Source of the DNA: Sediminicoccus rosea
GTDB lineage: Bacteria; Pseudomonadota; Alphaproteobacteria; Acetobacterales; Acetobacteraceae
Direction: 5' to 3'
Assembly: GCF_033547095.1 (NCBI RefSeq)
Contig: NZ_CP137852.1
Coordinates: 2,907,501-2,971,500 of the forward strand
Length of the DNA: 64,000 nucleotides
In this document: piece by piece, positions 44,688 through 53,830 of the stretch
Layout: every line of letters starts with the position of its first letter
Position numbering within the stretch: the first letter of the stretch is position 1
Notes under the pieces: model-generated
The model's input: the letters and a program-made list of their open reading frames with translations, nothing else
What the model was told of the DNA's origin: nothing
Databases searched by the model: none
Made by a program: the position numbers and the translations under genes

Positions 44688-46277
44688 TCAGCTGCGGCGC
44701 ACGCCCCAGAACAGCGCGGACCCGCCCCGCACCACATCGGTGATGCTGCGCCGCCAGGCCTGGGGCGGCCGCACGAGGCCGAGCGGAATGAAGGGCACCT
44801 CCTGCAGGGCCACGCGCTGGATCTCCTCCGCCACGCGGCGCGCGGCAGCGGGGTCGGGCGCGGTGAACCATTCCTCGCGAAGTTCCTCGAGGCGCGGCAT
44901 GGTGGGCCAGCCTGCCCAGGCGGCCGAGCCATGGCCCCGCAGTGGCTGGTGGCTGCCGGGCACGGAGACGTCGAGCCCTTCCCACGTCGTGCAGAAGGCG
45001 CTCCAGCCCCCCTGCTCCACCCCGTTGCGGTTGGTGCGGCGCTGGATATGCGTGCCCCAGTCCATGCCGGGGAAATCCACGTTGAAGCCCACGCGGCGCA
45101 ACAGGTCCGCCGCGACCTCGGACAGGTTCTGCAGCACCGGAAGGTCGGTCGCCGAAAGCAGCGTCACGCGCTGGTTGCTGTAACCCGTGGCACGCAGCGC
45201 GGCACGCGCCGCATCCAGGTTGCGCGGGCCCGAGAGCACCTCCAGCCCCGCCTCATTGGCGAGCGGCGTGCCCGGCGTGAAGACGCCGGCCGGCACAACG
45301 GAGAGGGCGGGATCGGTGCCGATCGCCGCATTCATGAAGTCGCGCTGGTTGATGGCAGGCAGCAGGGCGCGCCGGACCGCGGGGTCGTTGAAGGGCGGGT
45401 GCAGGAAGTTGAAGCGCAGCACGCCGAGATTGCCCGCCGGGTTCACCACGCCGATCTCGATCTCGCGGTTGCGGCGGAGCAGCGGCAGCAGGTCGGGCAG
45501 CGGGGTTTCCCACCAATCCGCCTCGTTGTTCTGGAGCGCAGCGCCGGCCGTCGCGGGGTCCGGCATGATCTTCCACTCGACGCGGTCGAAATTCACCCGC
45601 TTCCCGCCGGAGAGGAAATCCACCCGCTCCTCGCGCGGGCGGTAATCCGCGAAGCGTTCATAGACGGCGACATCGCCGGGCCGGAACAGATCCTGGCGGA
45701 AGCGGTAGGGCCCGCTGCCCGTGGCGTCGGTGATCTGCGTGAAGGGGTCGGTCCGCGCGACGCGCTCGGGCATGATCGCGCAGATATTGGCGGACGGCTT
45801 GCCCAGCGCCCAGGCGAGGCCGGGCCAGGGCCGCTTCAACCGGATGCGGATCGTGCGGTCATCCGGCGCCGAGATCTCGTCCGCCAGCGCATCCAGGCGC
45901 TGGCCCAGCACGTCGCGCTTCGACCAGCGCTGGATGGAGGCAACGCAGTCCCTGCCCCGCACCGGCTCGCCATCATGGAAGCGCAGCCCGTCGCGCAGCC
46001 GGATGGTCCAGGTCAGCCCGTCATCATTGATGACGTGGCCCTCGGCCATCTGTGGCCGCACCTGGTAGTCGGCGCCCAGGCCATAGAGCAGGTCATAGAC
46101 CATGAGCCCATGGTTGCGGACGATGACCGCCGTGCTCCAGACCGGATCGATGCTGGCCAGGTTGGATTGCGGGATGAAGCGCAGCAGCCGCGCATTGGCC
46201 TGGGCCGAAGCCAGGCGCGGGGCGGCCACCAGAGAAGCCGCGCCGGCCATGGCCGCACGGCGGGACATCTCGGTCAT
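44688..46277 (-). CDS. ABC substrate-binding protein, peptide type (tandem paralog 2)
   Basis: 529 residues. ATG 46277 overlaps the stop of paralog 3 (ATGA); MSRRAAMAG at 46268 is an alternative start giving a cleaner twin-arginine-like signal. It keeps the shared pattern FIPQSNLASIDPVWSTA, DGLTWTIRLRDGLRFHDGEPV and terminal LFWGVRRS. It is full-length with no frameshift, so the duplication has kept a working copy. Differences from its neighbours are spread over the protein, consistent with old duplication and altered ligand choice. Confidence 0.92.
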   Translation of the reverse strand: MTEMSRRAAMAGAASLVAAPRLASAQANARLLRFIPQSNLASIDPVWSTAVIVRNHGLMVYDLLYGLGADYQVRPQMAEGHVINDDGLTWTIRLRDGLRFHDGEPVRGRDCVASIQRWSKRDVLGQRLDALADEISAPDDRTIRIRLKRPWPGLAWALGKPSANICAIMPERVARTDPFTQITDATGSGPYRFRQDLFRPGDVAVYERFADYRPREERVDFLSGGKRVNFDRVEWKIMPDPATAGAALQNNEADWWETPLPDLLPLLRRNREIEIGVVNPAGNLGVLRFNFLHPPFNDPAVRRALLPAINQRDFMNAAIGTDPALSVVPAGVFTPGTPLANEAGLEVLSGPRNLDAARAALRATGYSNQRVTLLSATDLPVLQNLSEVAADLLRRVGFNVDFPGMDWGTHIQRRTNRNGVEQGGWSAFCTTWEGLDVSVPGSHQPLRGHGSAAWAGWPTMPRLEELREEWFTAPDPAAARRVAEEIQRVALQEVPFIPLGLVRPPQAWRRSITDVVRGGSALFWGVRRS

Positions 46278-47860
46278 GTCTTGCTGATGTTCCAGAACAC
46301 GGTGGCGGGCGCGCGGAACACGCCCTGGATGTTGCGCCGCCAGGCGCTGGGCTGCCAGTAGTAGCCGAGCGGCATGTAGTACATCTCGCGCATGGCGGCG
46401 CGGTTCAGCGCCTCGGCGATGCGGCGCCCCTCGGCCGCATCGGCGCCCTTCTCCACCCATTCTCCGCGCAGCCGCTCGACCTCCGGCACATCGGGCCAGC
46501 CGAACCAGGCATTGGGGCCGTTCGCGCGCAGGAAGAGATGGAAGACCGGCAGCGTGAGCGCCTGGCCCGAGGAGGTGGTGTGGATGATGCTCCAGCCGCC
46601 GCGCTCCACCGGCTCTCGGCTCGCGCGGCGCTGCACCAGCGTGCCCCAGTCGGTCGAGACGACTTCGAGGTTCATGCCCATGCGGGTCAGGATGTCGGCG
46701 GTGACGAGGCTGAGCGCGTTGATCTGCGGGTAGTCGCCCGGCGTGATCAGCACCACCTTCTCGCCATTGTAGCCCGCCTCGCGCAGGGCCGCGCGGGCAC
46801 GCTCGATGTTGCGGGTCTTGAAGATGTCGCTGCCCGCCTCGTTGGCGAGCGACGTGTCGCAGGTGAAGACGCCCTCGCAGACGCCCCAGCCGGCCTGGTC
46901 ATTGCCCGCGACGGCGCGGAGGTAGTCGCGCTGGTCCACCGCCATGGCGACGGCACGACGGATGGCCGGGTTGTTGAAGGGCGGCTGCAGCGTGTTGAAG
47001 CGCGCGATGCCGTAGGTGCCATCGAGCAGTCGCTGCTCCACCACCACCTGACGGTTGCGGCGCAGCAACGGCAGCAGGTCATGCAGCGGGTATTCCCAGT
47101 AGTCCTGCTCACCCTGGTTGATGGCATTCGCGCTGGTGGCGGAATCGACGATGACCGTCCACTCGATGCGATCCACGCGCGGCATGCGCCCGCCGGCCAG
47201 GCCGTCCACCGCCTCCTGCCGCGGCACATAGCGCTCGTTGCGCGCCCAGACCGCCTTCTGGCCAGGATTCCACTCGCCGGGGATGAAGCGGAAGGGCCCG
47301 CTGCCCACCGTCTCGCGGATCTGCTGGAACGCATCGGTCTGCGCGATGCGCTCGGGCATGATGAAGCAGGGAAATTGCGTCTGGCCCAGCGCCAGCGTGA
47401 GCAGCGGGATGGGCCGGTGCAGCCGGAAGCGGAAGCGCCGGTCATCCAGCGCCGTGATCTCCGCCACGGCGGGCCAGAGCACCTGCATGAAGGGATCGCG
47501 CCGCGCCCAGCGGTTGATCGAGGCGATGCAGTCGCGGGCGCGCACCGGTTCGCCATCATGGAAGGCGAGGCCCTCGCGCAGCGTGAAGGTCCAGGCGAGC
47601 TGGTCGTCCGAAACGCTCCAGCCCTCGGCCATCTGCGGGCGGATCGCGCCGGAGGCGTCCTGCGCGCAGAGCTGGTCGTAGATCAGGAAGGCGTGGTTGC
47701 GCGTGACCACGGCGGTGGTCCAGACCGGATCCACGCTGGTGAGATTGGCCTGTGGGATCACGCGGAGGGTGCGCGCCGCCGAACTCTGCGCGCCCACCAC
47801 ATGCGGGGCGACGACACCCGCCGCCGCCCCTGCCAATACGCCGCGCCTGCCGAGTGTCAT
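46274..47860 (-). CDS. ABC substrate-binding protein, peptide type (tandem paralog 3)
   Basis: 528 residues with twin-arginine-like signal LGRRGVLAGAAAGVVAP. The group pattern is VIPQANLTSVDPVWTTA, AWTFTLREGLAFHDGEPV and a C-terminus FWNISKT, the most divergent of the four endings. It lies 25 bases after paralog 4 and overlaps paralog 2 by 4 bases. All four would compete for the single permease and ATPase set downstream. Confidence 0.92.
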   Translation of the reverse strand: MTLGRRGVLAGAAAGVVAPHVVGAQSSAARTLRVIPQANLTSVDPVWTTAVVTRNHAFLIYDQLCAQDASGAIRPQMAEGWSVSDDQLAWTFTLREGLAFHDGEPVRARDCIASINRWARRDPFMQVLWPAVAEITALDDRRFRFRLHRPIPLLTLALGQTQFPCFIMPERIAQTDAFQQIRETVGSGPFRFIPGEWNPGQKAVWARNERYVPRQEAVDGLAGGRMPRVDRIEWTVIVDSATSANAINQGEQDYWEYPLHDLLPLLRRNRQVVVEQRLLDGTYGIARFNTLQPPFNNPAIRRAVAMAVDQRDYLRAVAGNDQAGWGVCEGVFTCDTSLANEAGSDIFKTRNIERARAALREAGYNGEKVVLITPGDYPQINALSLVTADILTRMGMNLEVVSTDWGTLVQRRASREPVERGGWSIIHTTSSGQALTLPVFHLFLRANGPNAWFGWPDVPEVERLRGEWVEKGADAAEGRRIAEALNRAAMREMYYMPLGYYWQPSAWRRNIQGVFRAPATVFWNISKT

Positions 47861-47885
47861 CGCCCTGTTCTCCGTTCAAGAGGTC

Positions 47886-49478
47886 TCAGCTTCGCTGGAT
47901 GCCCCAGAAAAGTGCAAGCCCGCCGACGCGCCCGTTCAGGTTGCTGCGCAGCGCAGTGGTGGACATGTAGGCACCCACCGGAATGTAGGGCAGCTCATCC
48001 ATCGCCACGACCTGCATCTCGCGCGCGAGGCGCTGCTCGGTCGCGAGGTCGGGCGCGTCGAACCACGCGTCCCGCAGCTCCTCCAGGCGGGGGATGGTCG
48101 GCCAGCCGAACCAGGCGTTGGTGCCGTTGCCGCGCAGCGGGAAATGCGCCGCCGGATTGGCGAAATCGAAGGAGGAGAAGGCGGTGAAGAGCATGCTCCA
48201 GCCCCCCCGCTCCACCGGCTCGCGCGAGGTGCGGCGCTGCACCGTGGTGCCCCAGTCGGTCAGCAGGATATCGGCGCTGAAGCCGAGGCGGCGAACGAGG
48301 TCGGCGCCCACCTGCGTCATGGCCGAGGGCGCGAGGATGTCGGTGGGTCCGATCAGACGCATGGGCTGGTTGGTGTAGCCCGCCTCGCGCATCAGGGCGC
48401 GGGCGCGGTCTACGCTGCGCGGCCCGGTCAGCGGGCCCATGGCCGCGTCATTGGCGAGCGGCGTGCCGGGCGTGAAGAAGCCCACCCCCGTGCGGTAGTC
48501 TGCCGCATTGGTGCCCACCACGGCGCTCATGAAATCCGCCTGGTTGATGGCAGGCAGGATGGCCTGGCGCAGGCGCTTATTGTCGAAGGGCGGGTGCAGG
48601 TGGTTGAAGCGCAGGATGCCGGTGAGCGGCAGCGGGTCGATCGCCTCCAGCTTCACGTTGCGGTTGCGGCGCAGCAGCATCTGGATTTCCGGCGGCGGCT
48701 GCTCGTACCAGTCGATCTCACCCGTCTGCAGCGCGGCGGCAGAAGTCGCGGCGTCCACGATGATGTGCCATTCGACGCGGTCGAAATGCGCGACCTTGGG
48801 GCCGGCCGTCAGGCTTGGCGTGCCACTCGAGACCGGGACGTAGTCCGCGTTGCGCGTATAGACCACGCGGCTGCCCGAATTGTATTCATCCGCCTTGAAG
48901 CGGAAGGGCCCGCTGCCGATGGCCTCGCGCACCTGCTGGAAGGGATCGGTGCGGGCGAGACGCTCCGGCATGATGAAGGCCGGGCTGTTCGACACCTGCG
49001 CGAGGGCCGCAAAGAGTAACGGAAACGGCTTCTTCAGGCGGAAGACGAGGCGCTTGTCATCCACCACCTCGACGGCGTCGGTCGCCGCCGCAAGTTGCTG
49101 GCCGAAGGGGTTGCGGCGCATCCAGCGCTGGATGCTGGGCACCACATCCTGCGCGCGCACCGGCTCGCCATCATGGAATTTCAGCCCGTCCCGCAGTGTG
49201 ATCGTGACGCGCTTGCCGTCCTGATCCACCACATGGCCGGCCGCCATCTGCGGCTGGGGGCGGAACTCCGCATCCATGCCGTAGAGCGAGTCATAGATCA
49301 TGTGCCCGTGGTTGCGCGTGATGTTCGCGGTGGTCCAGATCGGGTCCAGGCTGGTCAGGTTCGCCTGGGGCACGAATTTCAGGGTGCGGTTCTGGGCGGG
49401 CTGGGACAGGGCCGGCCCCGACAATGCGGCGGCGCCGAGCGTGGCTCCGGCGGTGGTGATGAGGTCACGGCGCTTCAT
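47886..49478 (-). CDS. ABC substrate-binding protein, peptide type (tandem paralog 4)
   Basis: 530 residues with signal KRRDLITTAGATLGAAALS. The group pattern is FVPQANLTSLDPIWTTA, VTITLRDGLKFHDGEPV and terminal LFWGIQRS. It is first in the leftward series of four receptors, and GGAAGG precedes the ATG. The 69-base gap upstream, after the TRAP large-permease gene, holds a short hairpin (49519-49534) and may contain the promoter of the receptor series, though no clear motif was found. Confidence 0.92.
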   Translation of the reverse strand: MKRRDLITTAGATLGAAALSGPALSQPAQNRTLKFVPQANLTSLDPIWTTANITRNHGHMIYDSLYGMDAEFRPQPQMAAGHVVDQDGKRVTITLRDGLKFHDGEPVRAQDVVPSIQRWMRRNPFGQQLAAATDAVEVVDDKRLVFRLKKPFPLLFAALAQVSNSPAFIMPERLARTDPFQQVREAIGSGPFRFKADEYNSGSRVVYTRNADYVPVSSGTPSLTAGPKVAHFDRVEWHIIVDAATSAAALQTGEIDWYEQPPPEIQMLLRRNRNVKLEAIDPLPLTGILRFNHLHPPFDNKRLRQAILPAINQADFMSAVVGTNAADYRTGVGFFTPGTPLANDAAMGPLTGPRSVDRARALMREAGYTNQPMRLIGPTDILAPSAMTQVGADLVRRLGFSADILLTDWGTTVQRRTSREPVERGGWSMLFTAFSSFDFANPAAHFPLRGNGTNAWFGWPTIPRLEELRDAWFDAPDLATEQRLAREMQVVAMDELPYIPVGAYMSTTALRSNLNGRVGGLALFWGIQRS

Positions 49479-49518
49479 GGCGTCTTCCTTCCGACAGGCC
49501 AGGCGTGATGCGCCACGA

Positions 49519-49534
49519 AGCCTGAAACCAGGCT
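49519..49534 (-). terminator. hairpin between the TRAP operon and the SBP series
   Basis: Six-bp stem AGCCTG/CAGGCT with loop AAAC, 14 bases past the TRAP stop. No T-run follows on the minus strand, so termination would be weak. Confidence 0.35.
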
Positions 49535-49547
49535 GAACGATCGCGCA

Positions 49548-51119
49548 TCAGAACAACACATCCGGCAGCCAGGTGGCCAGCGCCGGGAACAGGACGACCA
49601 GCAGGATGCCGATTACCTGCAGGATCACGAAGGGCGTCACGCCGCGATAGACGTCGCGCGAATCCACCTCCGGCGGCAATACGCCCTGGAGGTAGAACAG
49701 GGTGGGCCCGAGCGGCGGCGTGAGGAAGCTTGTCTGCAGGTTCATCGCGATGAGCACGCCGAACCAGATCGGATCGATCCCCATCTGCAGCAGGACCGGC
49801 CCGACGATGGGGACCACGATGATGACGATCTCCACGAAATCCAGCGGGAAACCGAGGATGAAGATCACCAGCATCACGGCCGCGAGCGCGCCATACTTCC
49901 CGCCCGGGATCATCTCCAGGACGGCGCGGATCATCTCGTCCCCGCCCAGCCCGCGGAAGACGAGCGAGAAGAGCGTGGCGCCGATCAGCGTCGCGAAGAT
50001 CATCGCGGTGACCGACATGGTGGCATGCGAGACCTGGCCCAGCATGCCGCCCCGGAAGGCACGGCGGAGCGAGACGAGGATGCCGTAGGCGAGCCCGACC
50101 CCCAGCACCGCCGCCGTCCAGACGGCGATGCGGTCCATGAGTGGCGCCTCCTGACGGCCGATGCGCAGGTCGAACATCACGCCGAGCACCACCATCACGA
50201 CGGCGCAGGTCGCGGCGAGGTAGATCGGCCAGGCGCTGTCCTCGCTGTTGCGCAGTCCGGCGAGCAGCGTGGCGCCGACGGCGCCGACCGCGGCAGCCTC
50301 GGTCGGCGTGGCAATGCCGCCTAGGATGGAGCCGAGCACGGCGATGATCAGCGCGATGGGCGGGATCAGCGCGCGGGCGATCTGCCCGCCGCTGACGCTG
50401 TCGCGATCCGATTGCGGGATGGCTGGGCCGATCTCGGGCTTCAGGTAGCAGAGCGTGACCTGGTACAGGATATAGATGCCGGCCAGCATCAGCCCAGGGA
50501 TCATCGAACCCGCGAAGAGCTGGCCGACAGAGATCGTCTGGATCGAGAACAGGCCCTGCGCCAGCTGCGCCTGCTGATAGGCCGAGGCCAGCACCTCACC
50601 CAGGATGACCATGACGGTGGAGGGCGGGATGATCTGGCCGAGCGTGCCCGCCGCGCAGATGCTGCCGCAGGAGAAGCCCGGCTCGTAGTTGCGCTTCATC
50701 ATGGCCGGCAGGGCGATCAGGCCCATCGTCACCACCGTCGCACCCACGATGCCGGTGGAGGCCGCCAGCAAGGCGCCCACGATGGTGACGGAGATGGCGA
50801 GCCCGCCGCGCACGGAGCCAAAGAGCCGCGCCATCGCCTCCAGCAATTCGGGCGCGATCTTCGACTTCTCCAGCATCATGCCCATGAAGACGAAGAGCGG
50901 GATGGCGATCAGCACCTCGCTCGTCATCGTGCCGAAGACGCGCTGCGCGAGCGCGCCCAGCATGAAGGGATCAAAGGCGCCGAAGAGGATGCCCAGCCCC
51001 GCGAAGATGATGGCGCAGCCCGTCAGGATGAAAACGACGGGAATGCCGATCATGATGAGGGTGCAGAGCGCCACCATCATCATCACATCCAGGATGGAGC
51101 CGATCTCGGAGGGACTCAT
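49548..51119 (-). CDS. dctM: TRAP transporter large permease
   Basis: 523 residues, longer than the usual ~430, with additional hydrophobic segments around 290-350. The core shows LIMIGIPVVFILTG, VFMGMMLEKSKIAPELLEA, the SGIVGATVVTMGLIALP-type signature (here STGIVGATVV) and the C-terminal MGIDPIWFGVLIAMNLQTSFLTPP. It forms the channel of a sodium-driven tripartite transporter for carboxylates or related anions. The start overlaps the small-permease stop by 4 bases. The long form resembles the mannitol/chloroaromatic TRAP branch. Confidence 0.93.
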   Translation of the reverse strand: MSPSEIGSILDVMMMVALCTLIMIGIPVVFILTGCAIIFAGLGILFGAFDPFMLGALAQRVFGTMTSEVLIAIPLFVFMGMMLEKSKIAPELLEAMARLFGSVRGGLAISVTIVGALLAASTGIVGATVVTMGLIALPAMMKRNYEPGFSCGSICAAGTLGQIIPPSTVMVILGEVLASAYQQAQLAQGLFSIQTISVGQLFAGSMIPGLMLAGIYILYQVTLCYLKPEIGPAIPQSDRDSVSGGQIARALIPPIALIIAVLGSILGGIATPTEAAAVGAVGATLLAGLRNSEDSAWPIYLAATCAVVMVVLGVMFDLRIGRQEAPLMDRIAVWTAAVLGVGLAYGILVSLRRAFRGGMLGQVSHATMSVTAMIFATLIGATLFSLVFRGLGGDEMIRAVLEMIPGGKYGALAAVMLVIFILGFPLDFVEIVIIVVPIVGPVLLQMGIDPIWFGVLIAMNLQTSFLTPPLGPTLFYLQGVLPPEVDSRDVYRGVTPFVILQVIGILLVVLFPALATWLPDVLF

Positions 51120-51664
51120 CCTTCACTCACCGCCTGGCGCCAGGGAAACAGCTTGTCGGTTGCACCGGTGATGACACCGAGCGCGCGGATCATGACCGAG
51201 ATGGATTGCAGCGCGAGCAGCCCCGCCATCACCAGGATCAGCGCCTTGAGATACGGCGTGAAGGGCAACCCGCCGACCGCCATCGGGCCCTCCCCCATCA
51301 TGAAGGAGCGCGAGACATAGCCCCAGCTGGCCCAGACCAGCAGCCAGCAGAAGGGCAGCACCGTCACCACCACGCCGATCAGATCGGTCCAGGCCTTCTT
51401 CTTCTCGGACCAGCCGGCATAGAAGAAATCCACCCGCACATGCGCGTCGAGCAGGTAGACGTAGCCGATCGCCAGCATGAACAGGGCGGCGTGGATGTAG
51501 ACCACGCCCTCCTGCATCATGATGAAGCTCGACCCGAAGGCGTAGCGGATCACGACCACGGTGAACTGGACGAGCACGAGCAGCACCGCCAGCCATTTCA
51601 CGCCGCGCCCGAGCAGGCGCGACACCGCGTCGATCCCGTCCGCCAGCGCCAGCAGGGGGCGCAT
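51116..51664 (-). CDS. dctQ: TRAP transporter small permease
   Basis: 182 residues with four hydrophobic helices (LAVLLVLVQFTVVVIRYAF; YIHAALFMLAIGYVYLL; LIGVVVTVLPFCWLLVWASWGYV; LILVMAGLLALQSISVMIRAL). The conserved R-V-D-F after helix 2 (DAHVRVDFFY) is the DctQ signature. The start overlaps the receptor stop by one base (TGATG). It scaffolds the large permease. Confidence 0.92.
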   Translation of the reverse strand: MRPLLALADGIDAVSRLLGRGVKWLAVLLVLVQFTVVVIRYAFGSSFIMMQEGVVYIHAALFMLAIGYVYLLDAHVRVDFFYAGWSEKKKAWTDLIGVVVTVLPFCWLLVWASWGYVSRSFMMGEGPMAVGGLPFTPYLKALILVMAGLLALQSISVMIRALGVITGATDKLFPWRQAVSEG

Positions 51665-52761
51665 CAGCCCCAGCGGATCGGCAATGCGCGCGAGTTGAAG
51701 TTGGCGCCGTAGCTCTGCGACATGTAGCTGGCGCTGCGGTTGCGGAAGGTCGCGTAGCTGTCGGCGATGCGCTTCACCAGGGGATCCTGGTGGTTGCGGA
51801 ATTCGGCCAGCATCTCGCCAGCGGTGTTGCCGAAGGCGATCAGCAGATCCCGCGGGGCCTCGCGGACGATGACGCCCTGGCGCGCGACCAGCTCGGCCAG
51901 CGCGATGGGGTGGCGCACGTCGTATTCCGTCGTCGTCTCCTCATGGAGCGACATGGCGGCGATGCGGACCACGGTCTTCAGGTCATCCGGCAGAGCATTC
52001 CAGCGCGCCATGTTGATGCCGATCTCCTCGGCCGAGGAGGGTTCCTGCACGCCCGGGAAATAGTAGTTCTTCGCCACCTGGTGCAGGCCAAGCGGCGCGT
52101 CGCTGAAGGGCCCGAGGAATTCGGCGGCGTCGATCGTGCCGGACTGCAGGGCCGAGAAGATCTCGCCCGCCGGCAGGTTCACGACGGAGGCGCCGGCGCG
52201 GCGGAACATCTCGGCGCCGAGGCCCGTGGTGCGGAAGCGAAGGCCACGGAAGTCGTCCACCGAGCGGATTTCGCGGCGGAACCAGCCGAGCCATTGCGGG
52301 CCGGAATTGCCGACGATGAAGGGCTTGATGCCGAAGCGGCCATAGATCTCGTCATACATGGCCTGGCCGCCGCCATGCATCATCCAGCCCTGCTGCTCAT
52401 AGGCGGTCAGGCCGAAGGGGAAGCTGCCGAAGAAGCCAATGCCGGGCGACTTCGAGACCCAGAACGCAGGCACGCCGTGGTAAAGGTCGGCCGTGCCGGC
52501 GGCCACCGCGTCAAAGGCGCCGGGGGCCGGCACCACCTCGCCCGCCGAGAAGAGGCGCACCGTGAGCCGCCCGCCCGAGAGCGCGCCGATGCGGTCGGCG
52601 CAGCGCTGCGCGGCCACGCCGGGCCCGGGCAGGTTGCGCGGCCAGATGGTGATCATGCGCCACTCAATGCGGCCCTGGCTGAGCGCCGGAGCCGAGAGGG
52701 CGGCCGTGCCGATGGCGGCGGCCCCGATTGCGGCGTTCTGGGCGAGGATGCGGCGCTTCAT
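51664..52761 (-). CDS. dctP: TRAP transporter substrate-binding protein
   Basis: 365 residues with twin-arginine-like signal KRRILAQNAAIGAAAIG. The DctP fold is shown by LSGGRLTVRLFSAGEVVP, the FRGLRFRTTGLGAEMFRRAG arginine-containing ligand strap and the LPAGEIFSALQSGTIDAAEF element. The conserved Arg usually clamps a carboxylate. It heads the leftward dctPQM set. A sigma-70-like promoter (52791-52820) and overlapping inverted repeats sit ahead. Ligand unknown, but probably a carboxylate or keto acid. Confidence 0.93.
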   Translation of the reverse strand: MKRRILAQNAAIGAAAIGTAALSAPALSQGRIEWRMITIWPRNLPGPGVAAQRCADRIGALSGGRLTVRLFSAGEVVPAPGAFDAVAAGTADLYHGVPAFWVSKSPGIGFFGSFPFGLTAYEQQGWMMHGGGQAMYDEIYGRFGIKPFIVGNSGPQWLGWFRREIRSVDDFRGLRFRTTGLGAEMFRRAGASVVNLPAGEIFSALQSGTIDAAEFLGPFSDAPLGLHQVAKNYYFPGVQEPSSAEEIGINMARWNALPDDLKTVVRIAAMSLHEETTTEYDVRHPIALAELVARQGVIVREAPRDLLIAFGNTAGEMLAEFRNHQDPLVKRIADSYATFRNRSASYMSQSYGANFNSRALPIRWG

Positions 52762-52790
52762 TCGGAGGTCTCCAGCGGTAAGGGTCAGAA

Positions 52791-52820
52791 ATTGTGACAG
52801 CAGAGACAGGTGCCTGCCAA
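52791..52820 (-). promoter_or_regulatory. sigma-70-like promoter of dctPQM
   Basis: Minus-strand -35 TTGGCA (52815-52820) and -10 CACAAT (52791-52796) with an 18-base spacer, about 30 bases before ATG 52761. Five and four of six bases match consensus. Confidence 0.45.
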
Positions 52821-52875
52821 GCCTCCCCACGCCAATCCGGCCGTTTCCGGCCCCGGATGGATGAAGTGGCAGGCA
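52811..52875. promoter_or_regulatory. nested inverted repeats between phyH-like gene and dctP
   Basis: Outer arms TGCCTGCCA (52811-52819) and TGGCAGGCA (52867-52875) are perfect complements. They enclose ATCCGG (52835-52840)/CCGGAT (52853-52858). One outer arm covers the proposed -35 of dctP, and the other lies 18 bases past the phyH-like stop. Could be an operator pair or a terminator. Confidence 0.45.
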
Positions 52876-52893
52876 ATCGGCCCGCCCACTGCC

Positions 52894-53688
52894 TCAGAGG
52901 CGCGCAACCACCGGGAAATCGGGCCCATCCAGCGGCGCGCCGTCGGGCAGCGTCAGGTGGCGCATGGGCGGCGAGCCGCGGCCCTTGCGGTCAATGAAGG
53001 TCGCATCCTGCCCCACCCAGCGGGCAGAGAAGACGCGGCGGCGATTCTGCCGGTTGGTGTTGGCCGGCGCGCCATGCACGGTGCGGAAATCGAAGGCGAC
53101 GGCATCGCCCGGCTCCATCGCCCAACCGAGGATGCGGTAGTCGGCCCGATGGGCGTCGATGTCGGGCATCTCGATCGCGGTATCGCCCTCATAGAGGTCG
53201 GTTCCGTCAAAGCGCTTGGGCTTGTGGTTCACGCCCCAGCGATGCGAGCCGGCCACCGATTCCAGCGTGGTGTCCCGGCCCACCGGGTCCAGCGGGATCC
53301 AGAAGCTCACGCTCTGCCGGCCTCCCACGCAGTAATAGGGGCTGTCCTGGTGCCAGGGCGTCACGATCGAGGTCCCGGGCTCCTTCACCAGCACATGGTC
53401 GTGGAAGAAGCGCGCGACCGGCGAGGACATGAGTTGCGCCGCGATGGAGGCGGCCGGGCTTTCGAAGACGAAGGCGCGGAATTCGGGGATGCGCTGCCAG
53501 TTGCAGAGATCCTGGAAGAACTTCGCCGAGCCGTCCTTCGGCGTATAGCTGCGCTCGAGCGGACTGGGGTCCGCCATGAGCGCCTCGATGCCATCGGCGA
53601 GCGGCTTCACCCAGTCGCGGAAGGCCCCGCGCAGGAGGATGACGCCGTCCTCGGCGTAGGATTGGATGTCGGCGGCGCTGATCTGCAT
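52894..53688 (-). CDS. phytanoyl-CoA dioxygenase (PhyH) family Fe(II)/2-oxoglutarate oxygenase
   Basis: 264 residues. The iron facial triad is visible as WHQDSPYY (His-x-Asp) and a distal His in FRTVHGAPANTN. The 2-oxoglutarate-binding Arg follows (NRRRVFSARW). The family hydroxylates small organic substrates using 2-oxoglutarate and oxygen. Start ATG 53688 (MQISAADIQSYAEDG) fits the family; longer forms would run into the small zinc-ribbon gene. It is 13 bases after that gene and upstream of the TRAP set, so it may act on the imported anion. Confidence 0.9.
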   Translation of the reverse strand: MQISAADIQSYAEDGVILLRGAFRDWVKPLADGIEALMADPSPLERSYTPKDGSAKFFQDLCNWQRIPEFRAFVFESPAASIAAQLMSSPVARFFHDHVLVKEPGTSIVTPWHQDSPYYCVGGRQSVSFWIPLDPVGRDTTLESVAGSHRWGVNHKPKRFDGTDLYEGDTAIEMPDIDAHRADYRILGWAMEPGDAVAFDFRTVHGAPANTNRQNRRRVFSARWVGQDATFIDRKGRGSPPMRHLTLPDGAPLDGPDFPVVARL

Positions 53689-53701
53689 GGCGCCGAGGCT
53701 A

Positions 53702-53830
53702 TCAAGCGGCGCGCGGACCCGGCAAGGGCCGCATGGCGGCGCAGGAGCAGACGAGCGTTCCATCCGGCAGCCGGTTCGCCATGGTGGGCTCCCCGCAATG
53801 CGGGCATTCGCGCAGGCCCTCGCGGCTCAT
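53702..53830 (-). CDS. 42-residue zinc-ribbon-like protein
   Basis: A very short gene starting at ATG 53830 and overlapping the stop of the 60-residue gene (ATGA). The peptide has ECPHCGEP near the N-terminus and VCSCAAM later, a Cys-x2-Cys plus Cys-x-Cys set about 16 residues apart that could hold one zinc. The tail is Pro/Arg-rich. The overlap on one side and 13 bases to the PhyH-type gene on the other support a real translated unit. Function unknown; it may be a metal or partner-binding accessory. Confidence 0.6.
   Translation of the reverse strand: MSREGLRECPHCGEPTMANRLPDGTLVCSCAAMRPLPGPRAA

Noticed and set aside
44688-49478. One or more of the tandem SBPs being a pseudogene
   Set aside because: All four have signal sequences, similar length and intact frames with matching C-termini.
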